Source: NC2004 sp050874905
GTDB lineage: Bacteria > Bacillota > Clostridia > Lachnospirales > Lachnospiraceae
Reading direction: 5' to 3'
Length of the DNA stretch: 58,303 nt
Assembly: GCA_050874905.1 (NCBI GenBank)
Contig: JBNMLP010000018.1
Coordinates: 1-58,303, forward strand
The stretch's first letter is position 1; each line of letters opens with the position of its first letter. This document shows positions 50,917 to 58,303 of the stretch, piece by piece. A program made the position numbers and the translations under genes. A model generated the notes under the pieces. That model was given only the letters and a program-made list of their open reading frames with translations, was not told where the DNA came from and did no database searches.

Positions 50917-50945
50917 TTGACATATACCCCTGGGGGGTATATACT
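50917..50945 (+). promoter_or_regulatory. copZ-copA promoter with a CsoR-type copper operator in the spacer
   Basis: TTGACA (50917-50922), a 17-base spacer and TATACT (50940-50945). An inverted repeat TATACCCC/GGGGTATA (50923-50930 and 50934-50941) fills the spacer and part of the -10. This G/C-tract palindrome is the form bound by CsoR-family copper repressors. A repressor bound there would block RNA polymerase; Cu(I) would release it. No csoR gene is in the window. Confidence 0.87.
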
Positions 50946-50987
50946 TCGTCATGAAGTAAGAACAAAAACCAATAGGAGGTAATTATT

Positions 50988-51242
50988 ATGGTAAAAACGA
51001 TATTAGATATTGATGGAATGATGTGTGGTATGTGTGAGAGTCATGTAAACGATGCAATCCGTAACGCTCTTGATGTAGAAAAGGTGACATCTTCTCATAC
51101 GAAAGGAACAACGGAGATTATTTCTAAAGAACCGCTTTCCAAAGAAGCACTGACCGCAGCAGTAGAAAAAACAGGATACAAGATTTTAGAGATTAACGAG
51201 GAAGAATATACCAAGAAGAAATTTTCCCTTTTCGGAAAATAA
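50988..51242 (+). CDS. copZ: Heavy-metal-associated (HMA) copper chaperone, CopZ-like
   Basis: An 84-residue HMA protein: KTILDIDGMMCGMCESHVNDAIRNAL has the Cu(I)-binding C13-x-x-C16, and the rest follows the ferredoxin-like fold (ALTAAVEKTGYKILEI). It carries a short Lys-rich C-terminal tail (KKKFSLFGK). It would pass Cu(I) to the ATPase encoded 36 bases downstream or to the repressor. The start follows AGGAGG. Regulation by a CsoR-type operator is visible. Confidence 0.88.
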   Translation: MVKTILDIDGMMCGMCESHVNDAIRNALDVEKVTSSHTKGTTEIISKEPLSKEALTAAVEKTGYKILEINEEEYTKKKFSLFGK

Positions 51243-51278
51243 TAACACGTATAGAATAATACGTCAGGAGGCAGTAAT

Positions 51279-53543
51279 ATGAAGCAATATAATGTGACGG
51301 GGATGAATTGTGCTGCATGTAGTGCCAGAGTGGAGCGTGCTGTATCAGCAGTTCCTGGTGTAACATCCTGTTCTGTCAATCTGCTTACGAATTCCATGGG
51401 AGTGGAGGGCGAAGCGAGTGAGCAGGATATTATTGCGGCAGTAGAAAAAGCGGGATATGGTGCTTCCCAAAAAGGATCAGACACAAAAGAGAGTGCAGAC
51501 GCAGCGCGTCAGCAGGAAGAAAAAAGTAACCAAAAGGAAACCAACCAAATCAAATTAAGACTGATCAGTTCTATTGTATTTTTACTCATCCTCATGTATT
51601 TTTCCATGGGACATATGATGTGGGGCTGGCCGCTCCCATCCTTTTATGATGGCAATCATGTGGCAATGGGACTGACCCAGCTTCTTTTATGTACGATCAT
51701 TATGGTCATCAACCAGCATTTCTTTGTATCCGGGTTCCGCAGTCTGTTTCATCTGGCTCCAAACATGGATACCCTGGTTGCGCTGGGAGCGACCGCTGCA
51801 TATGCTTACAGTACCTTTGCATTATTTGCGATGACAAGGGCGCAGGTGGATGGCGATCATGAAGCGGTGATGCATTACATGATGGAGTTTTATTTTGAAT
51901 CGGCAGCGATGATCTTAACGCTGATCACGGTTGGAAAAATGCTCGAATCCCGTTCCAAAGGAAAGACGACTGATGCATTAAAGAGTCTGATGAAGCTGGC
52001 ACCGAAAAAAGCAACCGTACTGCGGGATGGAAAAGAGCAGGTTGTCGGCATTGAACAGGTGAGAAAAAATGACCATGTATTAGTGCGTCCGGGAGAAACC
52101 ATTCCTGTGGATGGTGTTGTCGTAGAAGGAAACAGTGCAGTGAATGAATCGTCACTTACCGGAGAAAGCATTCCGGTTGACAAGGCAGCAGGAGATCCGG
52201 TTTCGGCAGCAACCATAAATCAGTCCGGTGTGCTGACCGTAGAAGCAACGAGAGTCGGCGAGGATACTACGTTATCCCAGATCATAAAAATGGTCAGCGA
52301 TGCTTCTGCAACAAAGGCACCGATCGCAAAAATTGCAGATAAAGTGTCGGGAGTATTTGTCCCGGCAGTCATCCTGATCGCAGTGGTTACAACGATTGTG
52401 TGGCTGCTTTTAGGAAAAGAGTTTGGTTATGCACTGGCGCGAGGAATTTCCGTATTAGTGATTAGCTGCCCTTGTGCACTGGGACTTGCAACACCAGTTG
52501 CTATTATGGTTGGAAATGGCAGGGCAGCGAAAAATGGTATTTTATTTAAAACCGCAGTATCCTTAGAGGAAGCGGGAAAGGTAAAGACGGTTGTACTTGA
52601 TAAAACAGGAACAATCACTGCGGGAGAACCGAAGGTGACCGACATTTTTCCAGAGCAGGGAATCAGCGAAGAAACCTTATGTAGGCTTGCGGCAAGTCTG
52701 GAGAAAAACAGTGAGCATCCGCTTGCGAAAGCAGTTATGAAGCGGGCGGAGGAAGCGAAGATCACACCGGAAATGGTAACTGATTTTCAGGCTTTGCCGG
52801 GAAATGGACTTACTGCTAAATATAATGGCGAAGTGCTGCTTGGAGGAAGCGTTTCTTATATCCGGGAACAGATCACTGTCTCAGATGCCTGTCAGAGGAA
52901 GGCAGAAGAACTTGCAACACAGGGAAAAACGCCGCTTTTATTTGCGAAAGACCAGAAGCTGCTCGGCATGATCGCAGTGGCAGACGTCATCAAAGAAGAC
53001 AGTGCATCTGCGGTAGAAGAATTAAAGCAGATGGGAATCAAAGTAATTATGCTCACCGGTGACAATGAGCAGACCGCCAAAGCAATCGGCCAACAGGCAG
53101 GCGTAGATGAAGTCGTTGCGGGGGTATTGCCGGACGGAAAAGAAGCAGTGGTGCGTAAACTCAAACGAAAAGGTGCAGTTGCCATGGTAGGCGATGGAAT
53201 CAACGATGCACTGGCACTCACAAGAGCCAATGTTGGAATTGCTATCGGAGCCGGAACCGATGTCGCGATCGATGCCGCTGACATTGTCGTGATGAAAAGC
53301 CGCCTGTCAGACATTCCAGCAGCGATCCGGTTGAGCCGCTGCACCCGAAAAAATATCTGTGAGAATCTATTCTGGGCATTTATTTATAACATGATCGGAA
53401 TTCCGCTTGCCGCCGGCATTTTCATTCCGCTCGGACTGACGTTAAATCCAATGTTTGGAGCGGCGGCGATGAGCTTAAGCAGTTTTTGTGTGGTATCCAA
53501 TGCCCTGCGTCTGAATCTGATCCGGATGAAAGGTCTGGAATAA
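51279..53543 (+). CDS. copA: Copper-exporting P1B-type ATPase CopA
   Basis: 754 residues. An N-terminal HMA domain has C11-x-x-C14 (GMNCAACSARVE). Eight membrane helices include the metal-transport C397-P-C399 (VISCPCALGLATPVAIMVGNGRAAKNGILFK). Phosphorylation occurs at D441 in LDKTGTITAG, with the TGES motif (SLTGESIPV), the HP motif (SEHPLAKAV) and the hinge GDGINDALAL. The CPC motif with the downstream YN and MSxSS-like residues fits the Cu(I) group. It exports Cu(I) from the cytoplasm and is co-transcribed with copZ. Confidence 0.95.
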   Translation: MKQYNVTGMNCAACSARVERAVSAVPGVTSCSVNLLTNSMGVEGEASEQDIIAAVEKAGYGASQKGSDTKESADAARQQEEKSNQKETNQIKLRLISSIVFLLILMYFSMGHMMWGWPLPSFYDGNHVAMGLTQLLLCTIIMVINQHFFVSGFRSLFHLAPNMDTLVALGATAAYAYSTFALFAMTRAQVDGDHEAVMHYMMEFYFESAAMILTLITVGKMLESRSKGKTTDALKSLMKLAPKKATVLRDGKEQVVGIEQVRKNDHVLVRPGETIPVDGVVVEGNSAVNESSLTGESIPVDKAAGDPVSAATINQSGVLTVEATRVGEDTTLSQIIKMVSDASATKAPIAKIADKVSGVFVPAVILIAVVTTIVWLLLGKEFGYALARGISVLVISCPCALGLATPVAIMVGNGRAAKNGILFKTAVSLEEAGKVKTVVLDKTGTITAGEPKVTDIFPEQGISEETLCRLAASLEKNSEHPLAKAVMKRAEEAKITPEMVTDFQALPGNGLTAKYNGEVLLGGSVSYIREQITVSDACQRKAEELATQGKTPLLFAKDQKLLGMIAVADVIKEDSASAVEELKQMGIKVIMLTGDNEQTAKAIGQQAGVDEVVAGVLPDGKEAVVRKLKRKGAVAMVGDGINDALALTRANVGIAIGAGTDVAIDAADIVVMKSRLSDIPAAIRLSRCTRKNICENLFWAFIYNMIGIPLAAGIFIPLGLTLNPMFGAAAMSLSSFCVVSNALRLNLIRMKGLE

Positions 53544-53549
53544 AGGGGC

Positions 53550-53578
53550 TTGCATTCTGAACGCAGGTGTGCTATAGT
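53550..53578 (+). promoter_or_regulatory. SigA promoter of the T-box/ECF operon
   Basis: TTGCAT at 53550-53555, a 17-base spacer and TATAGT at 53573-53578, just after the copA stop. Confidence 0.68.
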
Positions 53579-53589
53579 AAATGCACATT

Positions 53590-53858
53590 TAAACCGTTGA
53601 TTGAGATGAGTAACTTATTTATTCTGTGTACAGAAAGTTTCTGGTTGATGCGAGGAGATCACAGAGGATAAGCGAATGGACTCAAGAGGGCTTTGGGGAA
53701 ACAAAAGTATCTGAAGCCGGGAGCTCCCGTTACAGAGCAGGAATTTGACAGAATTCCGCAGAGGTGGTCAGTGTATACTGGCAAGCAAGGTGGTACCGCA
53801 GAATTATGTATGATAATCCTGTCCTTGTGAAAGTAACTTTCACATGGGCAGGTTTTTT
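53590..53858 (+). ncRNA. T-box leader with apparent tryptophan (UGG) specifier
   Basis: The 365-base gap before the transporter operon holds a T-box riboswitch. Stem I begins TTGAGATGAG (about 53600-53609) and its apical part contains AGTTTCTGGTTGATG. The specifier region AATGGACTC places UGG at 53677-53679, just before the ACTC that pairs back to GAG. Stem III is GGAATT/AATTCC (53740-53745 with 53752-53757). The T-box AAGGTGGTACCGC is at 53787-53799. A terminator follows. Uncharged tRNA-Trp would stabilise the antiterminator and turn the operon on. The UGGN base is U, which fits A73 or a wobble to G73. Confidence 0.88.
53818..53858 (+). terminator. Regulated terminator of the T-box leader
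   Basis: A 16-bp stem (53818-53833 with 53837-53852, one G-U and one mismatch), 3-base loop, and six T residues. It competes with the T-box antiterminator. Confidence 0.9.
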
Positions 53859-53914
53859 ATTTGTTGATATAAATGAAAGCCTGCCTGGTAGTAAACATCT
53901 AGGAGGATATGAAA

Positions 53915-54451
53915 ATGGAACAGAAACGAGTTGTAACAGAGCAGGAAAGAACAGGTCTTAAGAACACAAGAAATCTGATCTTAGTCGGAATCATGATGGC
54001 AGTAGGTATTGTATTACGTTTGTGTGCAGGATTTATCGCACTGGGAAATATGCATCCAAACTTTTTGATCGCCACATACTGTCTGTCAATCCTTTTGATC
54101 AAGCCCAATGTAAAAGAAGCAGCGATCATCGGATTTATCTCTGGTGCGATCAGCCAGATCGGAACAAGTATGCCATGGATCGGACTTCTTTCAGAGACGG
54201 TCGGAGCGATTGCGATGTGTTTACTGGTATTGATCCCAATGCACCGTTTTGTAAAACCGATCGTAACCACATTTCTGGCTACTTTGGTGTCCGGCTTTAC
54301 CTTTGTAGGACTTGCAGCTATTGTTTATGTACGTCCGATGCCAATGGCACAGTTCTTACAGATGGCATTGGTTACATTGGTTACAGCAGTATTAAACTGT
54401 ATCATTATTGAAATCTTAAGCGTTCCGGTAGGAAAGGTAATGGAACGGTAA
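53915..54451 (+). CDS. ECF transporter substrate-binding (S) component, probable tryptophan (TrpP-like)
   Basis: About 178 residues with a hydrophilic N-terminus and five or six membrane helices (NLILVGIMMAVGIVLRLCAGFIALGNMHPNFLIATYCLSILLI; EAAIIGFISGAISQIGTSMPWIGLLSETVGAIAMCLLVLI). Layout and helix content resemble the TrpP family of Firmicutes. The UGG T-box upstream supports tryptophan or a derivative as substrate. It would use the ATPase and T subunits encoded next. The frame opens at 53909; the ATG at 53915 follows AGGAGGATATGAAA. The pair of ATGs cannot be separated with certainty. Confidence 0.75.
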   Translation: MEQKRVVTEQERTGLKNTRNLILVGIMMAVGIVLRLCAGFIALGNMHPNFLIATYCLSILLIKPNVKEAAIIGFISGAISQIGTSMPWIGLLSETVGAIAMCLLVLIPMHRFVKPIVTTFLATLVSGFTFVGLAAIVYVRPMPMAQFLQMALVTLVTAVLNCIIIEILSVPVGKVMER

Positions 54452-54466
54452 TAGTAGGAGCAGGTT

Positions 54467-55321
54467 ATGATTGATTTTGAACATGTAACATTCCAATATG
54501 AAAAAAGCGAGCGTCCGGCGTTAAAAGACCTGACGCTCCATATCAATAAAGGAGAGTTTGTCGGTATGATCGGCACCAGCGGAGCCGGTAAGACGACATT
54601 TGCCCATTGCTTAAATGGGATTGTGCCGCATTTTTATAAAGGTGATTTTTATGGAGCAGTAAAGGTAGCAGGGATGGATACCGTTGAGAATCCTCCGGAA
54701 AAACTATGCCTTACGGTCGGTGCGGTCTTTCAGGATATTGACAGCCAGATGGTGGCAAGTGTTGTAGAGGATGAGATTTTATTCGGTATGGAAAATTTTG
54801 GCGTAGCGCATGAGGAGATCGGCGGACGGCTGGACGAAGTGCTGTCGCTGCTTCACATCACGGAGCTTCGCAAACGCCAGATCAGCACCTTGTCCGGAGG
54901 ACAGAAGCAGAAGGTTGCGATCGCCTCGATCCTTGCATTAAGACCGGATGTGATCGTGCTGGATGAACCGACCGGAGAGCTTGATCCGGAAAGCAGTCTG
55001 GATATTTTCCGCATTTTGAAAAAACTCAATCAGGAACAGAACATGACGGTGATCGTAATTGAGCAGAAGATCATGCTGCTCTGCGAATTTGTGGATCGTC
55101 TTCTTGTATTGGAGGAGGGGGAGCTTCGTCTGGATGGAACCCCGCGCGAGATCGTGGCAAAGGTGGAAATGCTAAAGCAGCTTGGCATCAACCTGCCTCG
55201 TGTTTCAGAGCTTTCTTTTGAATTGAAAAAAGAAGGGCTTTACGATGGAGAGATCGCCTTGAATGTGGAGGAAGCGCAGAAAATGGTAGAAGGAGTGTTG
55301 AAACATCATGCTAAAATTTGA
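54467..55321 (+). CDS. ECF transporter ATPase 1
   Basis: A 284-residue ABC ATPase of the EcfA type. Walker A is GTSGAGKT (36-43), the Q-loop is FQDIDSQM, the signature is a canonical LSGGQ (142-146), and Walker B is VIVLDEPTGELD with D166 and E167. The switch position, normally His, reads Gln (Q200 in VIVIEQK). It pairs with the next gene's product as a heterodimer. It begins 15 bases after the S component and overlaps the next start by 14 bases, implying translational coupling. Confidence 0.9.
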   Translation: MIDFEHVTFQYEKSERPALKDLTLHINKGEFVGMIGTSGAGKTTFAHCLNGIVPHFYKGDFYGAVKVAGMDTVENPPEKLCLTVGAVFQDIDSQMVASVVEDEILFGMENFGVAHEEIGGRLDEVLSLLHITELRKRQISTLSGGQKQKVAIASILALRPDVIVLDEPTGELDPESSLDIFRILKKLNQEQNMTVIVIEQKIMLLCEFVDRLLVLEEGELRLDGTPREIVAKVEMLKQLGINLPRVSELSFELKKEGLYDGEIALNVEEAQKMVEGVLKHHAKI

Positions 55322-56114
55322 TCATGTAACATTTGGCTATAATGATGAGAAGCAGATCATTCACGACCTGTCCTTTCATATTCACAAGGGAGATTTTGCC
55401 GCACTGATCGGAGCGAACGGAGCTGGAAAAAGTACGATTAGCCGATTGAGCAATGGTTTGTTGCATCCGCTCAGCGGTCATGTGTATGTGGATGGAGAGA
55501 ATACCTTAAAGTGCAAAACGAGTGCGATCGCACAAAAGATTGGCTTTTTGTTTCAGAACCCGGATCGGCAGATCTGTGAAAATACCGTATATGATGAAAT
55601 TGCATTTAATCTCCGGATCATGGGACTTGACGAGGAGCAGATCAAAGAAAAGGTGGAGCAGATGCTGGACACCTTTCATTTAAAAGGAGAATGGTTTCCC
55701 TTTAACCGAAGCCGGGGAGAGCGGCAGAGGATCGCACTGGCATCTGTTTTGGTAAAGGAGCCGGAAATGCTGATCCTTGACGAACCGACGACCGGACTGG
55801 ATTATGTGGAGTGTATCCAGATCATGGATTATGTGACACGTTTAAACGAAGAAAAGAAGACAACGGTGCTCATGGTAAGTCATGACATGGAGCTGGTACA
55901 AAGCTATGCCAAACGCGTGCTTGTATTAAACTATGGCAATTTGTTAGGAGATGGCAAAACCAACTCGATCATGAAAAATGAAGAGATCCTGCACCGTGCC
56001 CGTGTACTCCCTGCGCAGATCCCTGCGCTCGCATTACGTCTTAATGGATCATTTTCAGATGTCTATACGATAGAAGAAATGGTAGCTTGCATCAAGGAGG
56101 TGTGTCAAAAATGA
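55308..56114 (+). CDS. ECF transporter ATPase 2
   Basis: A 268-residue EcfA-type ATPase. Walker A is GANGAGKST, the Q-loop is FQNPDRQI, Walker B is MLILDEPTTGLD, and the switch His is present (H192 in MVSHDME). The signature is degenerate: RSRGERQR at 134-141 stands where LSGGQKQR is expected. The two ATPases therefore have complementary losses. It overlaps ATPase 1 by 14 bases and the T component by 4 bases (ATGA). Confidence 0.9.
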   Translation: MLKFDHVTFGYNDEKQIIHDLSFHIHKGDFAALIGANGAGKSTISRLSNGLLHPLSGHVYVDGENTLKCKTSAIAQKIGFLFQNPDRQICENTVYDEIAFNLRIMGLDEEQIKEKVEQMLDTFHLKGEWFPFNRSRGERQRIALASVLVKEPEMLILDEPTTGLDYVECIQIMDYVTRLNEEKKTTVLMVSHDMELVQSYAKRVLVLNYGNLLGDGKTNSIMKNEEILHRARVLPAQIPALALRLNGSFSDVYTIEEMVACIKEVCQK

Positions 56115-56893
56115 ATCTGCTAAATTATGTTCCGGGTAATTCCTTTTTGCACCGCTTAAATCCGATCACCAAGCTGCTGGGCGCATTTTTTTATGGAGCA
56201 GCCTGTATTACCTGTACCAGTGTGATCGGGCAGCTTTTTCTGATTGCTTTGATCTTAGTGCTGGCAGGAGTTTCTGGCGTAGGAAAACGGGGACTTCAGC
56301 TTGTAAAAATGCTGCTCATCTTAGGTATTTTTATGTTCCTGGTACAGATGATCTTTGTGCGCTCTGGAGAGGCTCTTTTGGTGGTAGCAGGACATACGAT
56401 CTTTACCACGGGGGGATTAAACAGTGCCTGTTTAATGTCGCTTCGCATCATTGCAACGATGCTGCCGCTTATGATCTTATTTGCCCTGACGCAGATGAAT
56501 GATCTTTGCAATGCATTAGTAAAACGCTTTCATGTGCCGTACCGCTATGCTTTTATTGTGACCACAGCATTTCGTTTCGTCCCTCTTTTCACAGAGGAGT
56601 ATCATGCGATTGAGGAAGCGCAGAAGGCGCGTGGGGTAGAATACGATACGAAAAATATTATAAAAAAGATCAAATTGGTTGTGCCGCTTTTTGTACCACT
56701 TTTAGTTTCTTCCATAAAGAAAGTGGACAGCTCTGCATCCAGTGCGGAGGTGCGGGGATTCCATTTGAGAACCGTAAAAAGCGGTTATAAAGAATATCCG
56801 TTTCGCGCCGCAGATGTCATTGCAGCGATCGTACTGATCCTGCTTCTGGTGTGCAGTATTTTATTTCTGAAACCACAATATCTGCTATATTAA
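56111..56893 (+). CDS. ECF transporter transmembrane (T) component
   Basis: A 260-residue membrane protein with about five hydrophobic helices and the two coupling-helix motifs that grip the ATPases: EAQKARGVEYD and SSAEVRGFHLR. The N-terminus (MNLLNYVPGNSFLHRLNPITKLLGAFF) is typical of EcfT (the xxRLxPxxKL element). The frame extends upstream to 56087, but the ATG at 56111, after AAGGAGG, overlaps the previous stop by 4 bases. It completes a full S-A-A-T ECF operon dedicated to one substrate. Confidence 0.9.
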   Translation: MNLLNYVPGNSFLHRLNPITKLLGAFFYGAACITCTSVIGQLFLIALILVLAGVSGVGKRGLQLVKMLLILGIFMFLVQMIFVRSGEALLVVAGHTIFTTGGLNSACLMSLRIIATMLPLMILFALTQMNDLCNALVKRFHVPYRYAFIVTTAFRFVPLFTEEYHAIEEAQKARGVEYDTKNIIKKIKLVVPLFVPLLVSSIKKVDSSASSAEVRGFHLRTVKSGYKEYPFRAADVIAAIVLILLLVCSILFLKPQYLLY

Positions 56894-56907
56894 AAGGAGA
56901 GATCACG

Positions 56908-58191
56908 ATGAAAGAAACGATACAGCTTAATTATGGAAAAGAGCAGTTGTCCTTTTCAATAGAAGGGGCAAAAAGCGTGACTTATATTGAACCCAATGTG
57001 ATGCCGGAGATTGCTGATTTAAAGCAGGCATTTCTTACGAGTATTACAACAGGAGTGATTGGAGGTGCGCCGTTAAAGGAGCGTATTGCTCCGACAGATC
57101 CGGTAACGATCGTCGTATCTGACATTACAAGAAGCTGGATGCATCAGGACAGGATCATTCCTCTGTTGGTTTCCTATCTTCACGAGGAAATGCACGTTCC
57201 CTATGCACAGATTGTCATTGTGATCGCACTTGGTACGCACCGTAAATCGACGAAGGAAGAGATGATCACGATTGTTTCTAAAGAAGTGTATGATAAGGTA
57301 ACGGTCGTAGATCATGACTGCGATGCTGCGGATCTGGTGCTGGTCGGAAAAACCAGACGGGGAACGGATGTCTGGGTAAACAAACTGGTCGTAGACCGCA
57401 AAGTGATTGTGCTTGGTGGAACCGTGCATCATATGATGGCTGGATTTGGCGGAGGAAGAAAGAGCATTCTGCCGGGCGTGGCAGGAAGAACAACGATCCG
57501 GGAAAACCATTGCCGGGCACTGGATCCTCATGAGGCGCACAGTGATGCGCGGGTAGGCTGCTGCAAGCTGAAAGATAATCCGATCAATGAGGACATGCGG
57601 GAGGCTGCCAAATTAGTTCATGTGACATTTGGGATCAATCTGTGTGTGTCTTCCTCCGGGGTGCATAGCGGTATCTTTTCCGGTGACCTCGACGAAGCAT
57701 GGCTGGAAAGCTGTGCGTTTCAGAGCCGCTGCTATGAAGTGGAGATTCCAAAGCAGGCGGACATTGTGCTGTGCTCCAGTGGCGGCTATCCAAAGGATAT
57801 GAATCTGTATCAGGGCTGCAAAGGAATGCTCAATGCCATGCGAGCCTTAAAACCGGGCGGAGAGATGATCTGGGCGTGCAAATGTCCGGAAGGAGGCGGT
57901 TCTCCGGCTTACTTTGACTGGCTTGTTCCATTAAAGGAAGGGCGGCTGGATGAAGCCCTGCGTCAGAACTTTACCATTGACGGTTATATCTTTTATCTGA
58001 CCTGTGAAAATCTGGTGTATGCCAACTGTCATGTTGTGACAACGCTTTCTCCGGAGCTGGTTGCACCGATGCGGTTAGATGCCAGTGAGAACGTGGAAGA
58101 GCTGGTGAAAAAGGTAGATTTTACAGACAAAGAGGTGTATGTGATCAATTACGCCGGAAGTGTTGTACCAATGTGTAGAACAGAAAAATAA
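56908..58191 (+). CDS. Lactate racemase (LarA) family protein
   Basis: A 427-residue LarA homologue. Residues corresponding to the L. plantarum catalytic and nickel-pincer set are all present: H111 in ALGTHRKS, H174/H175 in VHHMMAGFGGGRKS, K185 in the GGGRKS loop (the pincer-nucleotide attachment Lys) and H201 in ENHCRALD. It should therefore need the LarB/LarC/LarE-made nickel pincer cofactor, whose genes are not here. Family members racemise various alpha-hydroxy acids. Co-transcription with a Trp T-box ECF system hints at an aromatic hydroxy acid such as indolelactate. The ATG at 56908 follows AAAAGGAGA and lies 14 bases behind the T component. Confidence 0.85.
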   Translation: MKETIQLNYGKEQLSFSIEGAKSVTYIEPNVMPEIADLKQAFLTSITTGVIGGAPLKERIAPTDPVTIVVSDITRSWMHQDRIIPLLVSYLHEEMHVPYAQIVIVIALGTHRKSTKEEMITIVSKEVYDKVTVVDHDCDAADLVLVGKTRRGTDVWVNKLVVDRKVIVLGGTVHHMMAGFGGGRKSILPGVAGRTTIRENHCRALDPHEAHSDARVGCCKLKDNPINEDMREAAKLVHVTFGINLCVSSSGVHSGIFSGDLDEAWLESCAFQSRCYEVEIPKQADIVLCSSGGYPKDMNLYQGCKGMLNAMRALKPGGEMIWACKCPEGGGSPAYFDWLVPLKEGRLDEALRQNFTIDGYIFYLTCENLVYANCHVVTTLSPELVAPMRLDASENVEELVKKVDFTDKEVYVINYAGSVVPMCRTEK

Positions 58192-58198
58192 TAAAAGG

Positions 58199-58244
58199 AA
58201 ACAGCCCTTATTGATAATAATTATCAATAAGGGCTGTTTGTCTT
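58199..58244 (+). terminator. Terminator after the larA-like gene
   Basis: A perfect 19-bp stem (58199-58217 with 58221-58239) with a 3-base loop, followed by a weak T-rich run (GTCTT). It closes the T-box operon. Confidence 0.8.
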
Positions 58245-58291
58245 GAATAACTCACTTTTTCGGATTTATAATCGGGTCATAAATAAAAAAC

Positions 58292-58303
58292 AGGAGGATG
58301 AAA
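58292..58303 (+). other. Strong Shine-Dalgarno at the window edge
   Basis: AGGAGG at 58292-58297 signals a gene on the plus strand starting at or just beyond the end of the window. The ATG at 58298 abuts the site without spacing, so the true start is probably further on. No product can be read. Confidence 0.4.

Noticed and set aside
1..58303. CRISPR arrays, insertion sequences, prophage genes, tRNA or rRNA genes
   Set aside because: No direct-repeat arrays, transposase or integrase-like proteins, or cloverleaf-like sequences were noticed in any gap; the gaps are accounted for by leaders, promoters and terminators.

Overview
This window looks like the chromosome of a motile, Gram-positive, low-to-mid GC anaerobe of the Lachnospiraceae, most like Roseburia or Agathobacter. 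The evidence is the flagellin type, the fliW-csrA-flaG-fliD-fliS order, T-box and L10 leaders, a zinc-type L33, Firmicutes-style strong Shine-Dalgarno sites, an O2-scavenging flavodiiron protein, and rpoB-rpoC-rpsL-rpsG-fusA-tuf on one strand. Species cannot be settled from sequence reading alone.

Region 1 (1-7.6 kb) is the late flagellar locus: the end of flgK, then flgL, fliW, csrA, flaG, fliD, fliS, a FliT/FlgN-like chaperone, flagellin, and a small helical protein. Three near-identical sigma-28 (SigD/FliA) promoters precede flaG, flagellin and the small protein. The flagellin leader has a hairpin with a GGA loop just upstream of the Shine-Dalgarno site, the expected arrangement for FliW-CsrA control of flagellin translation.

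Region 2 (7.6-23.0 kb) is a glycosylation island, very probably for the flagellar filament. It holds two DUF115/Maf-type transferases flanking a cytidylyltransferase-HAD fusion, a MATE exporter, a TPR plus alkaline-phosphatase-superfamily enzyme, a LicC-like cytidylyltransferase, a GT2-CDP-glycerol transferase fusion, a lone FliD-like protein on the minus strand, a CgeB-like transferase and a GT4 transferase.

Region 3 (23.1-41.7 kb) is the information-processing core: rpmG, secE, nusG, rplK, rplA, rplJ, rplL, rpoB, rpoC, rpsL, rpsG, fusA, tuf. It has repeated L1-type leader sites, an L10 leader with attenuator, and structured leaders before rpsL, rpsG and tuf. Two non-ribosomal genes are lodged inside it: a second CgeB-like glycosyltransferase between rplA and rplJ, and a MATE transporter between rpoC and rpsL.

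Region 4 (41.8-49.5 kb) is a signalling cluster: two diguanylate cyclases, two small proteins, an alpha/beta hydrolase, an Hpt phosphotransfer protein, a FapA-domain protein carrying about nine 26-residue repeats, a REC-HD-GYP regulator and an acyl-CoA thioesterase. The compact run from the Hpt gene onward has its own promoter and is the most unusual module in the window.

Region 5 (49.6-58.3 kb) holds a flavodiiron protein on the minus strand, a copper chaperone and copper ATPase behind a CsoR-type operator, and a T-box (apparent tryptophan specifier) controlling an ECF transporter (S, two ATPases, T) followed by a lactate-racemase (LarA) family enzyme.
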